Shown here: piece by piece, positions 1 to 8,894 of the stretch
How the letters are laid out: the number at the start of each line of letters is the position of its first letter
Numbering within the stretch: position 1 is the stretch's first letter
Source: Hemicentrotus pulcherrimus
Lineage: Eukaryota; Echinodermata; Echinoidea; Camarodonta; Strongylocentrotidae
Assembly (NCBI GenBank): GCA_003118195.1
Contig: BEXV01000073.1
Coordinates: forward strand, 328,972 to 346,006
Length of the DNA stretch: 17,035 nt
Direction: 5' to 3'
Notes under the pieces: model-generated
The model's input: the letters and a program-made list of their open reading frames with translations, nothing else
Database searches by the model: none
Told to the model about the DNA's origin: nothing
Made by a program: the position numbers and the translations under genes

Positions 1-206
1 CTTTCTATGCTCATTACTCAGCCAGTATACATTTTCTTCCAAAATTGTTTGGCACATGTCATTTATTTGTAATCTTGAACATTCAATGTAAGTTTCGTTT
101 GATTCTGTGAGAATTAATTTCTTTTTTTTTACCAGAACTTGAGTTTATCTTTAAGCTTACTTGTTACAACAAATTTTTAACCCCATTTTGTCCCCCTCAT
201 AATCAG
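1..206 (+). other. RNF14-like gene, 3' end of an upstream intron
   Basis: This is the intron just before the first visible RNF14-like exon, and it is cut by the window edge. Its right end has a good polypyrimidine stretch (about 178-200, rich in T and C) leading to a CAG acceptor at 204-206. A second AG at 207-208 is possible, but using 207 as the first exon base leaves an AG that completes a split codon (K, Q or E) in front of Glu-Tyr-Lys, which fits the family better. I see no other feature here. Confidence 0.7.
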
Positions 207-379
207 AGGAATACAAAAGGCTCGCAGAAAATTACGAGAATGCCACCGAGGATGAGAAGTCCATTATGGAACAGAGGTACGGCAAGCACAACCTTCGTCA
301 GGTCATTGAGAACTGTAACAGCGAAGAGTGGATCAAAAAACACAGCAGGCATTGTCCTAACTGTAAAAGAGCCATCCAG
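207..379 (+). CDS. RNF14: RNF14-family RBR E3 ubiquitin ligase, penultimate coding exon (partial gene)
   Basis: This exon of an RBR (RING-IBR-Rcat) E3 ubiquitin ligase is read in frame from 209, after two bases that finish a split codon. It encodes a charged helical linker between IBR and Rcat (209-286), containing the family-typical EQRYGK, then NSEEWIKKHSRHCPNC. The first two Rcat zinc ligands are the cysteines of CPNC at 353-355 and 362-364. The exon stops after Gln (377-379) at a textbook donor, GTAAGT at 380-385, in phase 0. In vertebrates RNF14 is known as an androgen-receptor coactivator (ARA54). It also works with RNF25 and GCN1 to ubiquitinate factors such as eEF1A trapped on stalled ribosomes, and acts on RNA-protein crosslinks. 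The RWD, RING1 and IBR domains must lie upstream of the window. Family assignment rests on the Rcat pattern, the RYGK linker and the C-terminal exon. A more distant RBR paralogue is possible but less likely. Confidence 0.88.
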
Positions 380-1074
380 GTAAGTACAGATCTGAAGTGT
401 TGCGCCTGTGCAACAAACCTAATTAAAATTCTGTTAAAGGTACTATGTCCCATTTGCAAGCCCAAAAAATGAAAAGGGTTAATTCCAACAGCATTTGAAA
501 GATGATACTAAATCAAAACTTTCCTGTAAACATTAGGACTTGAAAATGTCTTTTTGTAGTTGTTGAATCGAATTTAGCGATCACGGTTGTTTAATCGAAC
601 AGTCTGATTTTCAGACCCTTGTACCAAATGGTTGTACGTTTTGTGCTGCGCAAAGATTCAATCAGTTTAATTTTGGCCATTACAAGAAGTGGGTTATTGA
701 TGTAGACAAATGCTCATGTACCCTTTACAGCTCATTTTATGTATGTTATTACCAAAGAAAAAAAGAAGTCAGTCAGTCAGGCACTCAATAGTGTCTGACA
801 GTGAAGTCTAGAGAAACTAGGACACTGCCAACGTTCAATTTTGACAGATAGGACAAAAGTGACATATTCATAATTCATGCAAAGTTCTACAGAATATGAT
901 GTTGGCTGCAAAAGGGATAAAGTACCTCTAAAGAAGATACTAACTAACAGTAATTTTCCAACAATTTTTTTGCAGCCAATTTGTTTTCAACCACCCACAA
1001 AACTGGCAATATTGTGTAGTCTTTCAGTACCCTTCCCACTGGTTACATTGACTATTCTGATTTGTATTTGACAG
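380..1074 (+). other. Intron between the last two RNF14-like exons
   Basis: This 695-bp intron has GTAAGT at its 5' end and TTGACAG at its 3' end, and is phase 0. It separates the first zinc-ligand pair of Rcat from the catalytic cysteine. It holds a small GTCA tandem repeat (about 768-780). A 64-codon open frame at 877-1071 has no recognisable content and lies wholly inside the intron, so I regard it as chance. Confidence 0.85.
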
Positions 1075-1314
1075 AAATTTGACGGCTGCAACAAGATGAC
1101 CTGCATGAAATGTCGCTGTTATTTCTGCTGGCTTTGCTTCCAGGTCCTACCAAGATCCGACCCTTACAGCCATTACAGGGGTGGAGGAAGCTGTGCCAAT
1201 CGCCTCTTTGCAGGTTTGGAGAGGAGAGGCATGGACGATGAGGAGGGGGACGATGAGGAAGATGACGATGAAATAGATGTCGTCAACATTGAAAACTGGT
1301 GGCAGTTTGTGTGA
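1075..1314 (+). CDS. RNF14: RNF14-family RBR E3 ubiquitin ligase, last coding exon with catalytic Rcat core
   Basis: This terminal coding exon begins with KFDGCNKMTC directly after the ACAG acceptor and ends at TGA (1312-1314). The Cys codon at 1087-1089 in DGCNKM sits where RBR ligases carry the catalytic cysteine that accepts ubiquitin from E2 before passing it to the substrate. The remaining zinc ligands are visible: Cys at 1102 and 1111, Cys at 1126 and 1135 (FCWLC), then His at 1171 and Cys at 1192 (HYRGGGSC). All expected Rcat residues are present, so the enzyme should be active. An extra Cys lies at 1117. The family sequence NRLF follows, then a run of Asp and Glu (1234-1272) encoded by GAY/GAR codons, ending DVVNIENWWQFV. 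An acidic tail is typical of RNF14. The ending with two tryptophans is not one I recall from vertebrate copies. It joins in frame to the exon at 207-379. Confidence 0.92.
   Translation, partial: KFDGCNKMTCMKCRCYFCWLCFQVLPRSDPYSHYRGGGSCANRLFAGLERRGMDDEEGDDEEDDDEIDVVNIENWWQFV
1234..1272 (+). repeat. Imperfect GAY/GAR codon tract encoding an acidic run
   Basis: Thirteen codons encode 12 acidic residues and one glycine. The tract is near-repetitive at DNA level (GAC, GAT, GAG, GAA in turn) and could vary in length between individuals by slippage. It lies after the folded Rcat domain, in a region expected to be disordered. Confidence 0.75.
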
Positions 1315-1715
1315 CGAATTGAGTGGATATTTAAACCTGATGAACATGAATATAGATGAGTGAGACACAGTAAAGTGTTGAAGACTGGAGGTATTTTTAT
1401 GATGAATGCAGCAGATTTACATCTTGTCATGGAAGTATCTACATTCAGATAAGATGAATCTTATAAAGCATTGAAACAAGGCTCAGGCAGTTTTGATGAC
1501 GAATGTAGAGAGTTTGTGTCTCACTTGGAAGTATTCATCACATATTGATGAGTAAAACATTGAGAAGAGGGAAGATTTAGCAGCTCGAATGACAATTAAT
1601 GCAGGTTCATGTTTCTTCAAAGAAATGTCTTCATCTCCATGTAGGTAAGGTGATCATTTTGAACATTCACAGTGGATAACATATTTTGAAATAAATAGTG
1701 TCGTTTTTGTCTGTT
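1315..1715 (+). other. Likely 3' UTR of the RNF14-like gene
   Basis: This sequence follows the stop codon on the plus strand and runs to just past the first canonical AATAAA. It has no open frame of note on the plus strand. The right end is approximate, placed about 20 bases past the hexamer. A longer version to about 1925 would use the next AATAAA at 1902-1907. Confidence 0.55.
1690..1695 (+). terminator. Poly(A) signal AATAAA, best candidate for the RNF14-like gene
   Basis: A canonical hexamer lies about 376 bases after the stop. It is followed within 10-30 bases by a T- and TG-rich stretch (about 1697-1720, including TTTTTGTCTGTTTT), as expected for a downstream cleavage element. It is the first AATAAA after the stop, and the next one (1902) lacks such a clear downstream element. 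Confidence 0.65.
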
Positions 1716-1901
1716 TTGAACAGAAGTACTTAACAGAATGTTCATCTCAAGAGACTTAAGAGTCTGTATTATTCATAATTCTTTTAATAATGATAATGAT
1801 AATATATGAGATTTGTAAATTGCCAAATCCACTTGAAATCAAAGCTCAAGGCGCACTTGTGCAAGAAAAGTAATGGTTTAAAGTTCTACCAGTAGTCTAC
1901 A

Positions 1902-1907
1902 AATAAA
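1902..1907 (+). terminator. Secondary poly(A) signal AATAAA
   Basis: The second canonical hexamer downstream of the RNF14-like stop codon sits in an A-rich run (1901-1910). The downstream sequence is AT-rich but not clearly GU-rich, so it is a weaker candidate for alternative 3' end formation. Confidence 0.35.
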
Positions 1908-2230
1908 AAATAATTATGAGACAATTTAGTTACCCAAGTTGGACTCAAGTATGATGATAATATGTATCATATTTAATTCAGTTTTTGTTGTATCCCGCAT
2001 ATCACAGTCTCTTGATGCTTCCAACAAACTTTGGATATTCAGCTGTGGTAATGAAATATATCTGCTTTGCTTTCTGAAGAAGTAATATGGTGTAAAGTGA
2101 ATGCCCTTGTTGGGTTCATATCTCAAAGTCCCTAAGATAGCCTGAAATAGTTCATTGTTGATTATTTAGATGATTTCTGTTTGAAAATAAGAGAAATACA
2201 GCTTTTGCACAACTGAATAACTCTCTGATA

Positions 2231-2259
2231 TGTAACATATCATTTAATGGTATGTTACA
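2231..2259. repeat. Compact hairpin, 13-bp stem with a 3-base loop
   Basis: The outer arms TGTAACATA (2231-2239) and TATGTTACA (2251-2259) are exact inverted copies. The pairing continues inwards through T2240-G2250 (wobble), C2241-G2249, A2242-T2248 and T2243-A2247 to a loop TTA (2244-2246). The outer-arm word recurs once more as GTATGTTACACT near 2713-2724. No function is known, and the stem is too short for a typical microRNA precursor. Confidence 0.7.
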
Positions 2260-3522
2260 CTGTTTTCAATTGTTGTTTTTGTACTTCCAAGCTCCGATTT
2301 GATCGTATTGAAGCTGGTTCAAATAGCACAAAGACATCGTAAAATAGTAAATACCATTTCGTTGATCACGGCACAAAACTCGTACTATTGCTTGTACTAT
2401 TTTCTAAATCGAAATCCAGGTAGATTGGCTATTAAACTCATATCCCATGACCTAAATTATGTTTACCATTCACTGAGAGCTTCAATGGTGCAATTGTTGT
2501 CTAACCAAAATGAATAATGCATGTTCAATCAGAGAATATTCCATATGCAATCATGTTTCATTTATGTGTGTGTTCAACATTTGATTTCCAATGGGTATTC
2601 CTCTTCAATGCATACAAGAAGACTGCATGCTGTTAAGCTACATGCGCTCAGACTTTGAGATAAAGTTCCATTAAGCAAGCCTCATAGAGAGAGGTAAACT
2701 TGTCACTAAATTGTATGTTACACTTTACTTTTCATTATATGTGCTTGTACAAGTTTGTAAAGGCACAAAATGAAGAGAGAAATGCAGCTGGTACATGCCA
2801 AAAGTGTGTGAGATATTCGGAATACCGTAAGAAGAAAATTCCTTGGTTTCTTTGATTCAGGGTCCCTGAGCTGCGATGGACAGATGCATACATTTCCATG
2901 TGAATGATTGACCACATTGTCATGCCATCGATTGCGAATTTATCATTATTCAGCTTGGTGTATTTATATTCATATTCTGTGCTTTGATTCCTGTACCATG
3001 TAAAGTCCATTGTACAAGATTATAACCATGAGGGCATGCTCTTATGTAAGAGATATTGAAAACTTTCTTAGTAGTCAGTTAAAACGAAAAAAGCCAACAA
3101 ACAATAGAAACTTCTGAAAAAATTAGGTCTTTCAAAATATTTTCATGAAGAAAAATTTATAGCAACCTCAAGTGAGATAAATGTACTTACCGGGTATCTA
3201 AATTTAAGGCAGCTTAAGAAGAGTGCTCTGTAATTACATTGGGAAGATTGACTTTTAGTTGAGGATTTTATAGTCAAATTGTTATTCAGATACATGTTTT
3301 ATTTTATATATTTACATATTGTTTTTATATGACATAATATCAGGCAAGTCATAATAATAGTTACAATTTAGACCGACTATAGAATGGACTATAATTTGGC
3401 TGCATACTGTGAAACTTCACGTATTATTAACATCTTTATATTTATATGAATGTAATGCTTCTTGCGAGAAATTTCAATTATCCCGCTGGTTCCCAGATTT
3501 TTTCTGACTTGTTTTTCAATAC

Positions 3523-3540
3523 AGATCGATCAATCGATCT
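3523..3540. repeat. Palindrome, 8-bp arms around CA
   Basis: AGATCGAT, then CA, then ATCGATCT forms a perfect inverted repeat with a 2-base spacer, and each arm holds a GATC and an ATCGAT. It stands in otherwise plain AT-rich intergenic sequence. It may be a protein-binding palindrome or chance. Confidence 0.6.
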
Positions 3541-4185
3541 TATTTACTGGGTGTAAGCCACAAATATGTTTCAATAATCTTTATATTTGTAACAATACTG
3601 ATGTGAAACTTTAACAAAAGTATGATTTAAAAAAAAAACTGTCATTCAATATGTTGAGATTTTATTTCATTATTATTTTGTAAAGTTAAAATAGAAATTC
3701 TTCTTTGACACCTGTTAAGTTCATGAGTGTATGAAGGAAGTGACAGAAGTACATTAATTCTAAAGTACAGATGAAACTGAATTCATTAGTATTGCAACAA
3801 GCAAGACTAGATGATTAACTTTGTAGAGGTATATGTATGTGCCTTTGTGTTTACAAGCAAGTCTTGTTAGCTCGAATTTGGATGATTTTTATGTAATTCC
3901 ACATACCCCTTGACTCTATTGTGTCTGTTGAGAGCCAGGAGGTCATTCATGTAAAAGCTTACATTTCAATTTACCATAACTCTTAGCAATTTAGAATTTA
4001 ATGTAGTTTTCTTTTAACAACTTGTTTTGCATGGTCTTGTGGGTATTTGCCTGTAAATTACAAAATATTCATGTACAATGTAAGTACCCAAGTTTTTTTA
4101 CTTTCAGTCCACAAAATGTGCATTTGATGCGCCATTCAAGTGCCCATTTTGTATATATGTAATCACTTTTATTAGATTTGATTGT

Positions 4186-4202
4186 AATAACAAGTTGTTA
4201 TT
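4186..4202. repeat. Short inverted repeat, 8-bp arms
   Basis: AATAACAA and TTGTTATT are separated by a single G. Low sequence complexity makes this easily explained by chance. Confidence 0.5.
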
Positions 4203-4571
4203 GAGATTAATGTTATTTCATAGCATGTAATGATATTCATGTTTTTATTGTTTTGAGATCAACTCGTTTTATGTTCATTAATGACATGTACATGTAAATA
4301 TAAGCTGAAAATTATTATGAAGGAAACAATAATATATCCATAAAATATCCATAAATTGATTTGTTTTTGAGATTTGGTTTTTGTTTTCTGTTGTCTTCCT
4401 ACAGAACTTCTTTTTCCACAGAAATTCTTTTCAAACATGTTCTCATCTTTGATGCTCATATCTCTCACACAAGACCGCATCACCCTTCATATACAGATGT
4501 ATGTATAACATACTCATCCGTATAAATCACAGATCTCTGCCTACTTTGTAATAATTATAGAACAAAAATGT

Positions 4572-4583
4572 ACGTGTACACGT
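4572..4583. repeat. Perfect 12-bp palindrome at the convergent junction
   Basis: ACGTGTACACGT is its own reverse complement. It lies between the plus-strand T-rich block and the minus-strand poly(A) signal at 4591-4596, roughly where cleavage of the Fat-like transcript would fall. Confidence 0.6.
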
Positions 4584-4590
4584 TATTGTA

Positions 4591-4596
4591 TTTATT
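4591..4596 (-). terminator. Poly(A) signal AATAAA for the Fat-like gene (distal)
   Basis: TTTATT on the plus strand reads AATAAA on the minus strand. Downstream on the minus strand (about 4560-4590) lies a region with GTGT and TTTTTGTT, suitable as a cleavage element. By eye I found only two canonical AATAAA hexamers on the minus strand between the Fat-like stop codon and this point (this one and 5298-5303). Plus-strand base composition changes from T-rich to A-rich here, which supports a transcript end. Confidence 0.55.
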
Positions 4597-5297
4597 TGGA
4601 CACATCTCGGTATCTACAATGAAATAAACAAAATACAATAGTGCTACACAGAAATACGCAAGAACAGAAATTATTTGGCGATATTTCAATATTAGAAAAC
4701 GAAAAGAAACAAATGCTTGACACAATAAATCACAACTTTTGATGACATGAAACTATGCACCAACTTGCATTTTAAAACACTGATTGTTTTTCACTTCATT
4801 TTAAAATAAACAAGAAAGTAATGCTAATAAGCTATACATACAACACAAAGGCAAAAATACATAATAAATTAAGGTACTTTTCAACAAAAGGCTTAAATGT
4901 CTGAAGTATTCTTTAATAGTCTTATGCATATGAATTTCTTAATTGCAGAAATATAACTTAAAATGATAATGTACAATAAACAATGCAACCATAATTATGA
5001 AGTGGCAAAAATTGAATAAAATGTACACCTTTTTAATGCATCACATTCTTCCATATACTTAAAGAAATTCAAGCATGTATTATATTGTTGGTGTGAGATT
5101 AAAAAAAAAAAGTTAATTTGAGAGGAATAAGAACGAAAAGCTCATCATTCCTAGCCTGATTTAATTTTAAAAACTTAATCCACTATATCGGATCTATCAA
5201 AAGGCATACTATACTGTGGGAAAATAGTTATATCCCTGAACAATAAAAATTGAGGGAAGATATTATGCTAAGGAGTACTGTCGGGATGATTGAAACA

Positions 5298-5303
5298 TTT
5301 ATT
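5298..5303 (-). terminator. Alternative poly(A) signal AATAAA on the minus strand
   Basis: TTTATT on the plus strand gives AATAAA on the transcript strand, about 3.6 kb after the Fat-like stop codon. The downstream context has only a weak TGTTTC element, so it is a lesser candidate than 4591-4596. Confidence 0.3.
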
Positions 5304-5424
5304 ACAACATTATTTCTCAAGAAGAAAACATCTTTTAGAGAACAAGCATAAATAGATTGGAATACACAAGACAGAAAAGCCTATTTGTAAGTACTATTGC
5401 AAACAATCAATACACATCCATTAC

Positions 5425-5440
5425 CATCATCATCATCATC
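5425..5440. repeat. CAT trinucleotide microsatellite
   Basis: Five CAT units in a row lie in the Fat-like 3' UTR (ATG on the transcript strand), likely to vary in length. It accounts for the serine run in the plus-strand open frame at 5397-5618, which is therefore not a gene. Confidence 0.75.
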
Positions 5441-6554
5441 CTACACTTCAATACACAAAGGTAACGCTTTGGTAAAAACTTTCAGAGCAGCAGAAAGTCC
5501 GTTCTACCGATGCACATTTTATAATGACATACCGACACCTACAATGAAAAAAGTTTTAAAGGAAAAAATTAGAAATGAAGAGCCAATGATTTGGAAGCAA
5601 TTTTTCGTAAAAATGTAACAGAAATGCAAAATACATGATAAAAACAAATGCTACTAAAATAAGAATAAAATTGAGTGTAAAATATAAAGAACTACAAGTA
5701 GAGCCAAGGCTAATACAGGTTTTTAAAAGGTGATATCATTTAACAAATAAAATGTTGATCTTCAAGTTGATAAAAAGGAAAACATACTTTGTGCAAGCTT
5801 ATCAAAAATTTGACTGCTTAAAATGCCATAAGACTGCTCTTTTACAGGAACTGACTTCATAGTGTTGAACAGAGCAATTATACACATGTAACAGTTAACA
5901 TTTGTGCACTGAAATGGCCAAGCTACATGTAGAGTTATCTTTTTGGAGGGAAAAGATAAGGAGTCACAAGAAGAAGTGCAAGCTGATGACTAGAATGGTT
6001 GGTTCAAAGACAAACCATGTTAAAAAGAAAACAAAAACAAAAAACAGCTGATTTCAGAAGAAAAACACTCTGCTTTTATATTGGCTTTACACGCAGAAGT
6101 TAACCCACTGTTCATCAGAGGTATACATTCCATGAGAGGTTGGACAGTGACGTCTGAAGCATGCGTCATGAATGATCCAGGGAAGAAAACTAAACAATGG
6201 AAGATTTGGTCAATCATATTGGGAAGCAGTAAAAGCTGAGTATTGTAATACTGGATAAATAAAGTGTACCTACATGTACAAGACTCTACAAAGAAAAGTT
6301 AATGACTTCTTTCTCATAGAAGGCTTTTCATGTATATCGGGTGATATATTTCAAATCATGGCACAATCTTTCCCTACTCAAACCTCTAATTGAATACTTT
6401 GTTTATAAATAAAACTATACATTTTGTTATCCCAAGAATTCCTGAATACAAAAAGTGAAAGAAAATTGTCATCATCATTTTGACTTGTCGTCACCGCTGA
6501 ATACAATGATGCCCTGATTATACTTGTTGTGTGATAAACATCGGCAGCAGCAGT

Positions 6555-6562
6555 TATTTACA
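6555..6562 (-). promoter_or_regulatory. Pumilio-type site UGUAAAUA in the Fat-like 3' UTR
   Basis: TATTTACA on the plus strand reads TGTAAATA in the transcript, an exact match to the PUF-protein recognition element UGUANAUA. PUF proteins bind this in 3' UTRs to repress translation or speed mRNA decay. It is present only in the long isoforms. Confidence 0.4.
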
Positions 6563-7692
6563 ATATTATGGGTAATTTGATAGAATAAATATGAACATTA
6601 TGATTGAACACTTCATCCAAGTGTGTCCGATTCCTCACTTACATGTAAGCAGTGTAATAAAACACTGCGTAACCATCTTTATCAGTCAATACCACACTAC
6701 CAAAAAATAAACTATCGACTAAAACCTTCTCAACTAAATTCTTTTCTGAGATGCATTTTGAAATAAATGACATTGGAAAGTGTATGAAATGCTGTTGGAT
6801 TCAAAACAATTCAATCACTGCTAGGAAGAATGCTGCTTGGCCGGAAGAAAAAAAATGGTCTAAAACAGAAATTGCAAGCTCAAGGGCTCAGATGGGGTTT
6901 ATATTGCATCAAAATCATCTTTTCAGTCAAAATACAGGCATATATTGTTACCATCTATCGTAATAATAGTAATAATCATTTTACATGTATACCATGCCTT
7001 TCAAGTAACATGATCTAGGTGCAATACAGAATATTATTACCCAGGTCAGCAGACTGAATATATCTTTCCATGAATTTAAAACTATTATTCTTAGATAAAT
7101 GTAGGCATATAAGAAACATGATTTGGGGGAAAAGAACTTCTGATTCTGATAGTCCTAACAAAAAAGTGAGAAAGAATATCAAGTTTGACAAGAAAATAGA
7201 TAATAGTTATGGTACTAATCATATCCCTGAACAAAATATAGAATGTTCTGAAGGTGATGAAAATCAGCTTATAAACACATGAAATATGCTACTATAACAG
7301 AATAAAGACTTAACATATACATATTAATATAACTCCTACATATTTATCTCTAACAATACCATGTAGCCCTATTCCATATGCTTACATTACAATATAGCCA
7401 CCATTAGTTCAACCAATTATAAAAACAGTCTTTATCATGCACCCACGATTGTCATTATTTGCATAAGATGAAAACGTAACAAAATTCAAAACCATTATCT
7501 CCTCAGAAAACAGAGAAGGAAATCATCAAAATAAATCAGAAAAGACAAATTATAATCATCAAACACAAGAAGTGAAATCAATCAGTGTAAAGTATATGCT
7601 CCTCGAAACAAGAGAGGCGAATACACAAAATTAAAGAGACAAAAATGCTTTTAAGCTGTAGTTGAACCTGGTATCATACATCCCTTAGCAGA

Positions 7693-7700
7693 TATATACA
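7693..7700 (-). promoter_or_regulatory. Pumilio-type site UGUAUAUA in the Fat-like 3' UTR
   Basis: TATATACA on the plus strand reads TGTATATA in the transcript, an exact UGUANAUA match. It lies just downstream of the palindrome at 7708-7726 and overlaps the GU-rich stretch that could serve a cleavage site there. Confidence 0.4.
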
Positions 7701-7707
7701 TACAACA

Positions 7708-7726
7708 TTCAGGATTTAATCCTGAA
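7708..7726. repeat. 19-nt palindrome enclosing a variant poly(A) signal
   Basis: TTCAGGATTTAATCCTGAA has exact 9-bp arms around a single central T. On the minus strand its centre reads ATTAAA (7715-7720), the commonest variant poly(A) hexamer. It is followed on that strand by a GU-rich stretch (TGTTGTATGTATATAT, about 7690-7705). If used, this would end the Fat-like 3' UTR at about 1.2 kb. Confidence 0.6.
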
Positions 7727-7828
7727 CAAAGAGTACTAGAATTACTTACCAAAATCACATCAATAATAATCACAAACATCCTCCAAGAAGAATGAGTTTT
7801 CAGATCACAAAGTTGTACTGAGAGCTTA

Positions 7829-7836
7829 TATATACA
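7829..7836 (-). promoter_or_regulatory. Pumilio-type site UGUAUAUA in the Fat-like 3' UTR
   Basis: This is the third exact UGUANAUA match on the transcript strand, 136 bases before the one at 7693-7700 in transcript order (about 1.06 kb after the stop codon). It would be kept even if the transcript ended near 7690. Confidence 0.4.
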
Positions 7837-8443
7837 AAAAAAGTAACAGAGAAATATGTTGTACTATATTCTTCCGTGCGTATACACAAGCAAGGTACTA
7901 AAAGTTATTCTTGTACGACAAACATGCAGATATGCATGATTTTTAAATCTTCTCTCCATAATCAAAGACAGCATAGAAAGAAACAAATATACATTTTCTT
8001 CTATTAAAAAACAAACAAATAACAACATATCTTAAAAACTATAAAAGAGGAAAGTATTGATGGAGTAATGTTGACAAAAGTTCTGTGTAGTTCTGTCTTG
8101 ACACTCAACTTACCAGAAATATTCACACATGACTCTATGACAGTGTTTTATCATCATTGCTACATTAAAAAAATCTGATGAATGAAATTATTTATGGTAA
8201 TTATTTCATAGTCTGATAGAGCACAGGCATTTTCAGCTTACCTTTATAATATATTACAATATACAACATCATAACATACTGAACATGGAACCTAACGTGC
8301 GAACAGTTTTCATATCTTTTTCATATAAATAAATATGTCAATACCTTGTTATGTGATACAAGATTAAGTATGTAAAAATCATTGAATACTTTGAGCCGTC
8401 TGTACATGTTTGTCCTATTTAATAATTTTCCAAATATACATAC

Positions 8444-8467
8444 AAAGCTTACATTATTACAAGCTTT
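8444..8467. repeat. Inverted repeat with AAGCTT arms
   Basis: AAAGCTT (8444-8450) and AAGCTTT (8461-8467) flank a 10-base spacer. Each arm contains the same 6-bp palindrome, so it can be read as an inverted or a direct repeat. It lies in the proximal Fat-like 3' UTR, function unknown. Confidence 0.5.
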
Positions 8468-8894
8468 CATATATCTCTCAGCAAATATGAAAGTCTAGAA
8501 ATTTGAGATTACATTTGTTAAAGATCAGCAGTATTCCAGTAACTGGCTTCCCAAAATATTCTATGAAACATTGAAAAGGAAGCACCCTCATGACAGGGAA
8601 TTATAACTTTTTGAAACTGAAGCTTGATTCTAACTGACATTAGAAGCAAAAGGGCTTAAGTGTTCATTGACACATGGAAATGATTCAAACTCAATGATGT
8701 ACTGCAAGATTTATACAATGATGTACAGGTTTATATACCAAATACTAACGCCATTTCTTGCCGCCATGATTTGAGTGTATATCATCATCTCTGTAGCCCT
8801 TTATATCCCACAATCGATAACCAGCTGATCACATGGTCTTGTGCAGTATAGTCTAATGTATTCGTCAAATGTTCTTTATCAAGTCTTTAATTCG

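Larger units (their letters stand above)
1716..4570. other. Intergenic DNA between convergent genes, no supported gene
   Basis: This AT-rich stretch is T-rich on the plus strand. For example, 4201-4260 has 29 T and 16 A by my count. Open frames of 65-91 codons occur on both strands (2299-2517 plus; 2735-3010 and 4259-4483 minus), but none resembles a known protein and none is clearly better than chance. It contains several palindromes and hairpins, listed separately. I found no AATAAA on the plus strand between 1907 and 4623. Confidence 0.6.
4575..8894 (-). other. Probable long 3' UTR of the Fat-like gene (maximum extent)
   Basis: This is everything after the TAG stop at 8895-8897, reading leftwards, to the distal poly(A) signal. 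It is A-rich on the plus strand (T-rich in the transcript), as is common for 3' UTRs. For example, 4801-4860 has 34 A and 11 T by my count. It contains no supported coding region; open frames on the plus strand such as 5397-5618, 6751-6963 and 7070-7282 look like chance. It holds three Pumilio-type sites, a 19-nt palindrome, a CAT microsatellite and several possible poly(A) signals, so shorter isoforms ending near 7690 or 5290 are possible. Without transcripts the true extent is unknown. Confidence 0.5.

Noticed and set aside
1173..1430. Minus-strand open frames (1147-1368 and 1173-1430) opposite the RNF14-like last exon, with a serine run
   Set aside because: The serine run is just the reverse reading of the GAY/GAR acidic codons; the frames are shadows of the coding exon.
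2735..3010. Minus-strand 91-codon frame in the intergenic region
   Set aside because: No recognisable domain, no codon-type regularity and no splice or poly(A) context; expected by chance in this length of AT-rich DNA.
7070..7282. Plus-strand 70-codon charged frame in the Fat-like 3' UTR
   Set aside because: Lys/Asn/Asp-rich composition follows from A-rich sequence; no homology recognised.
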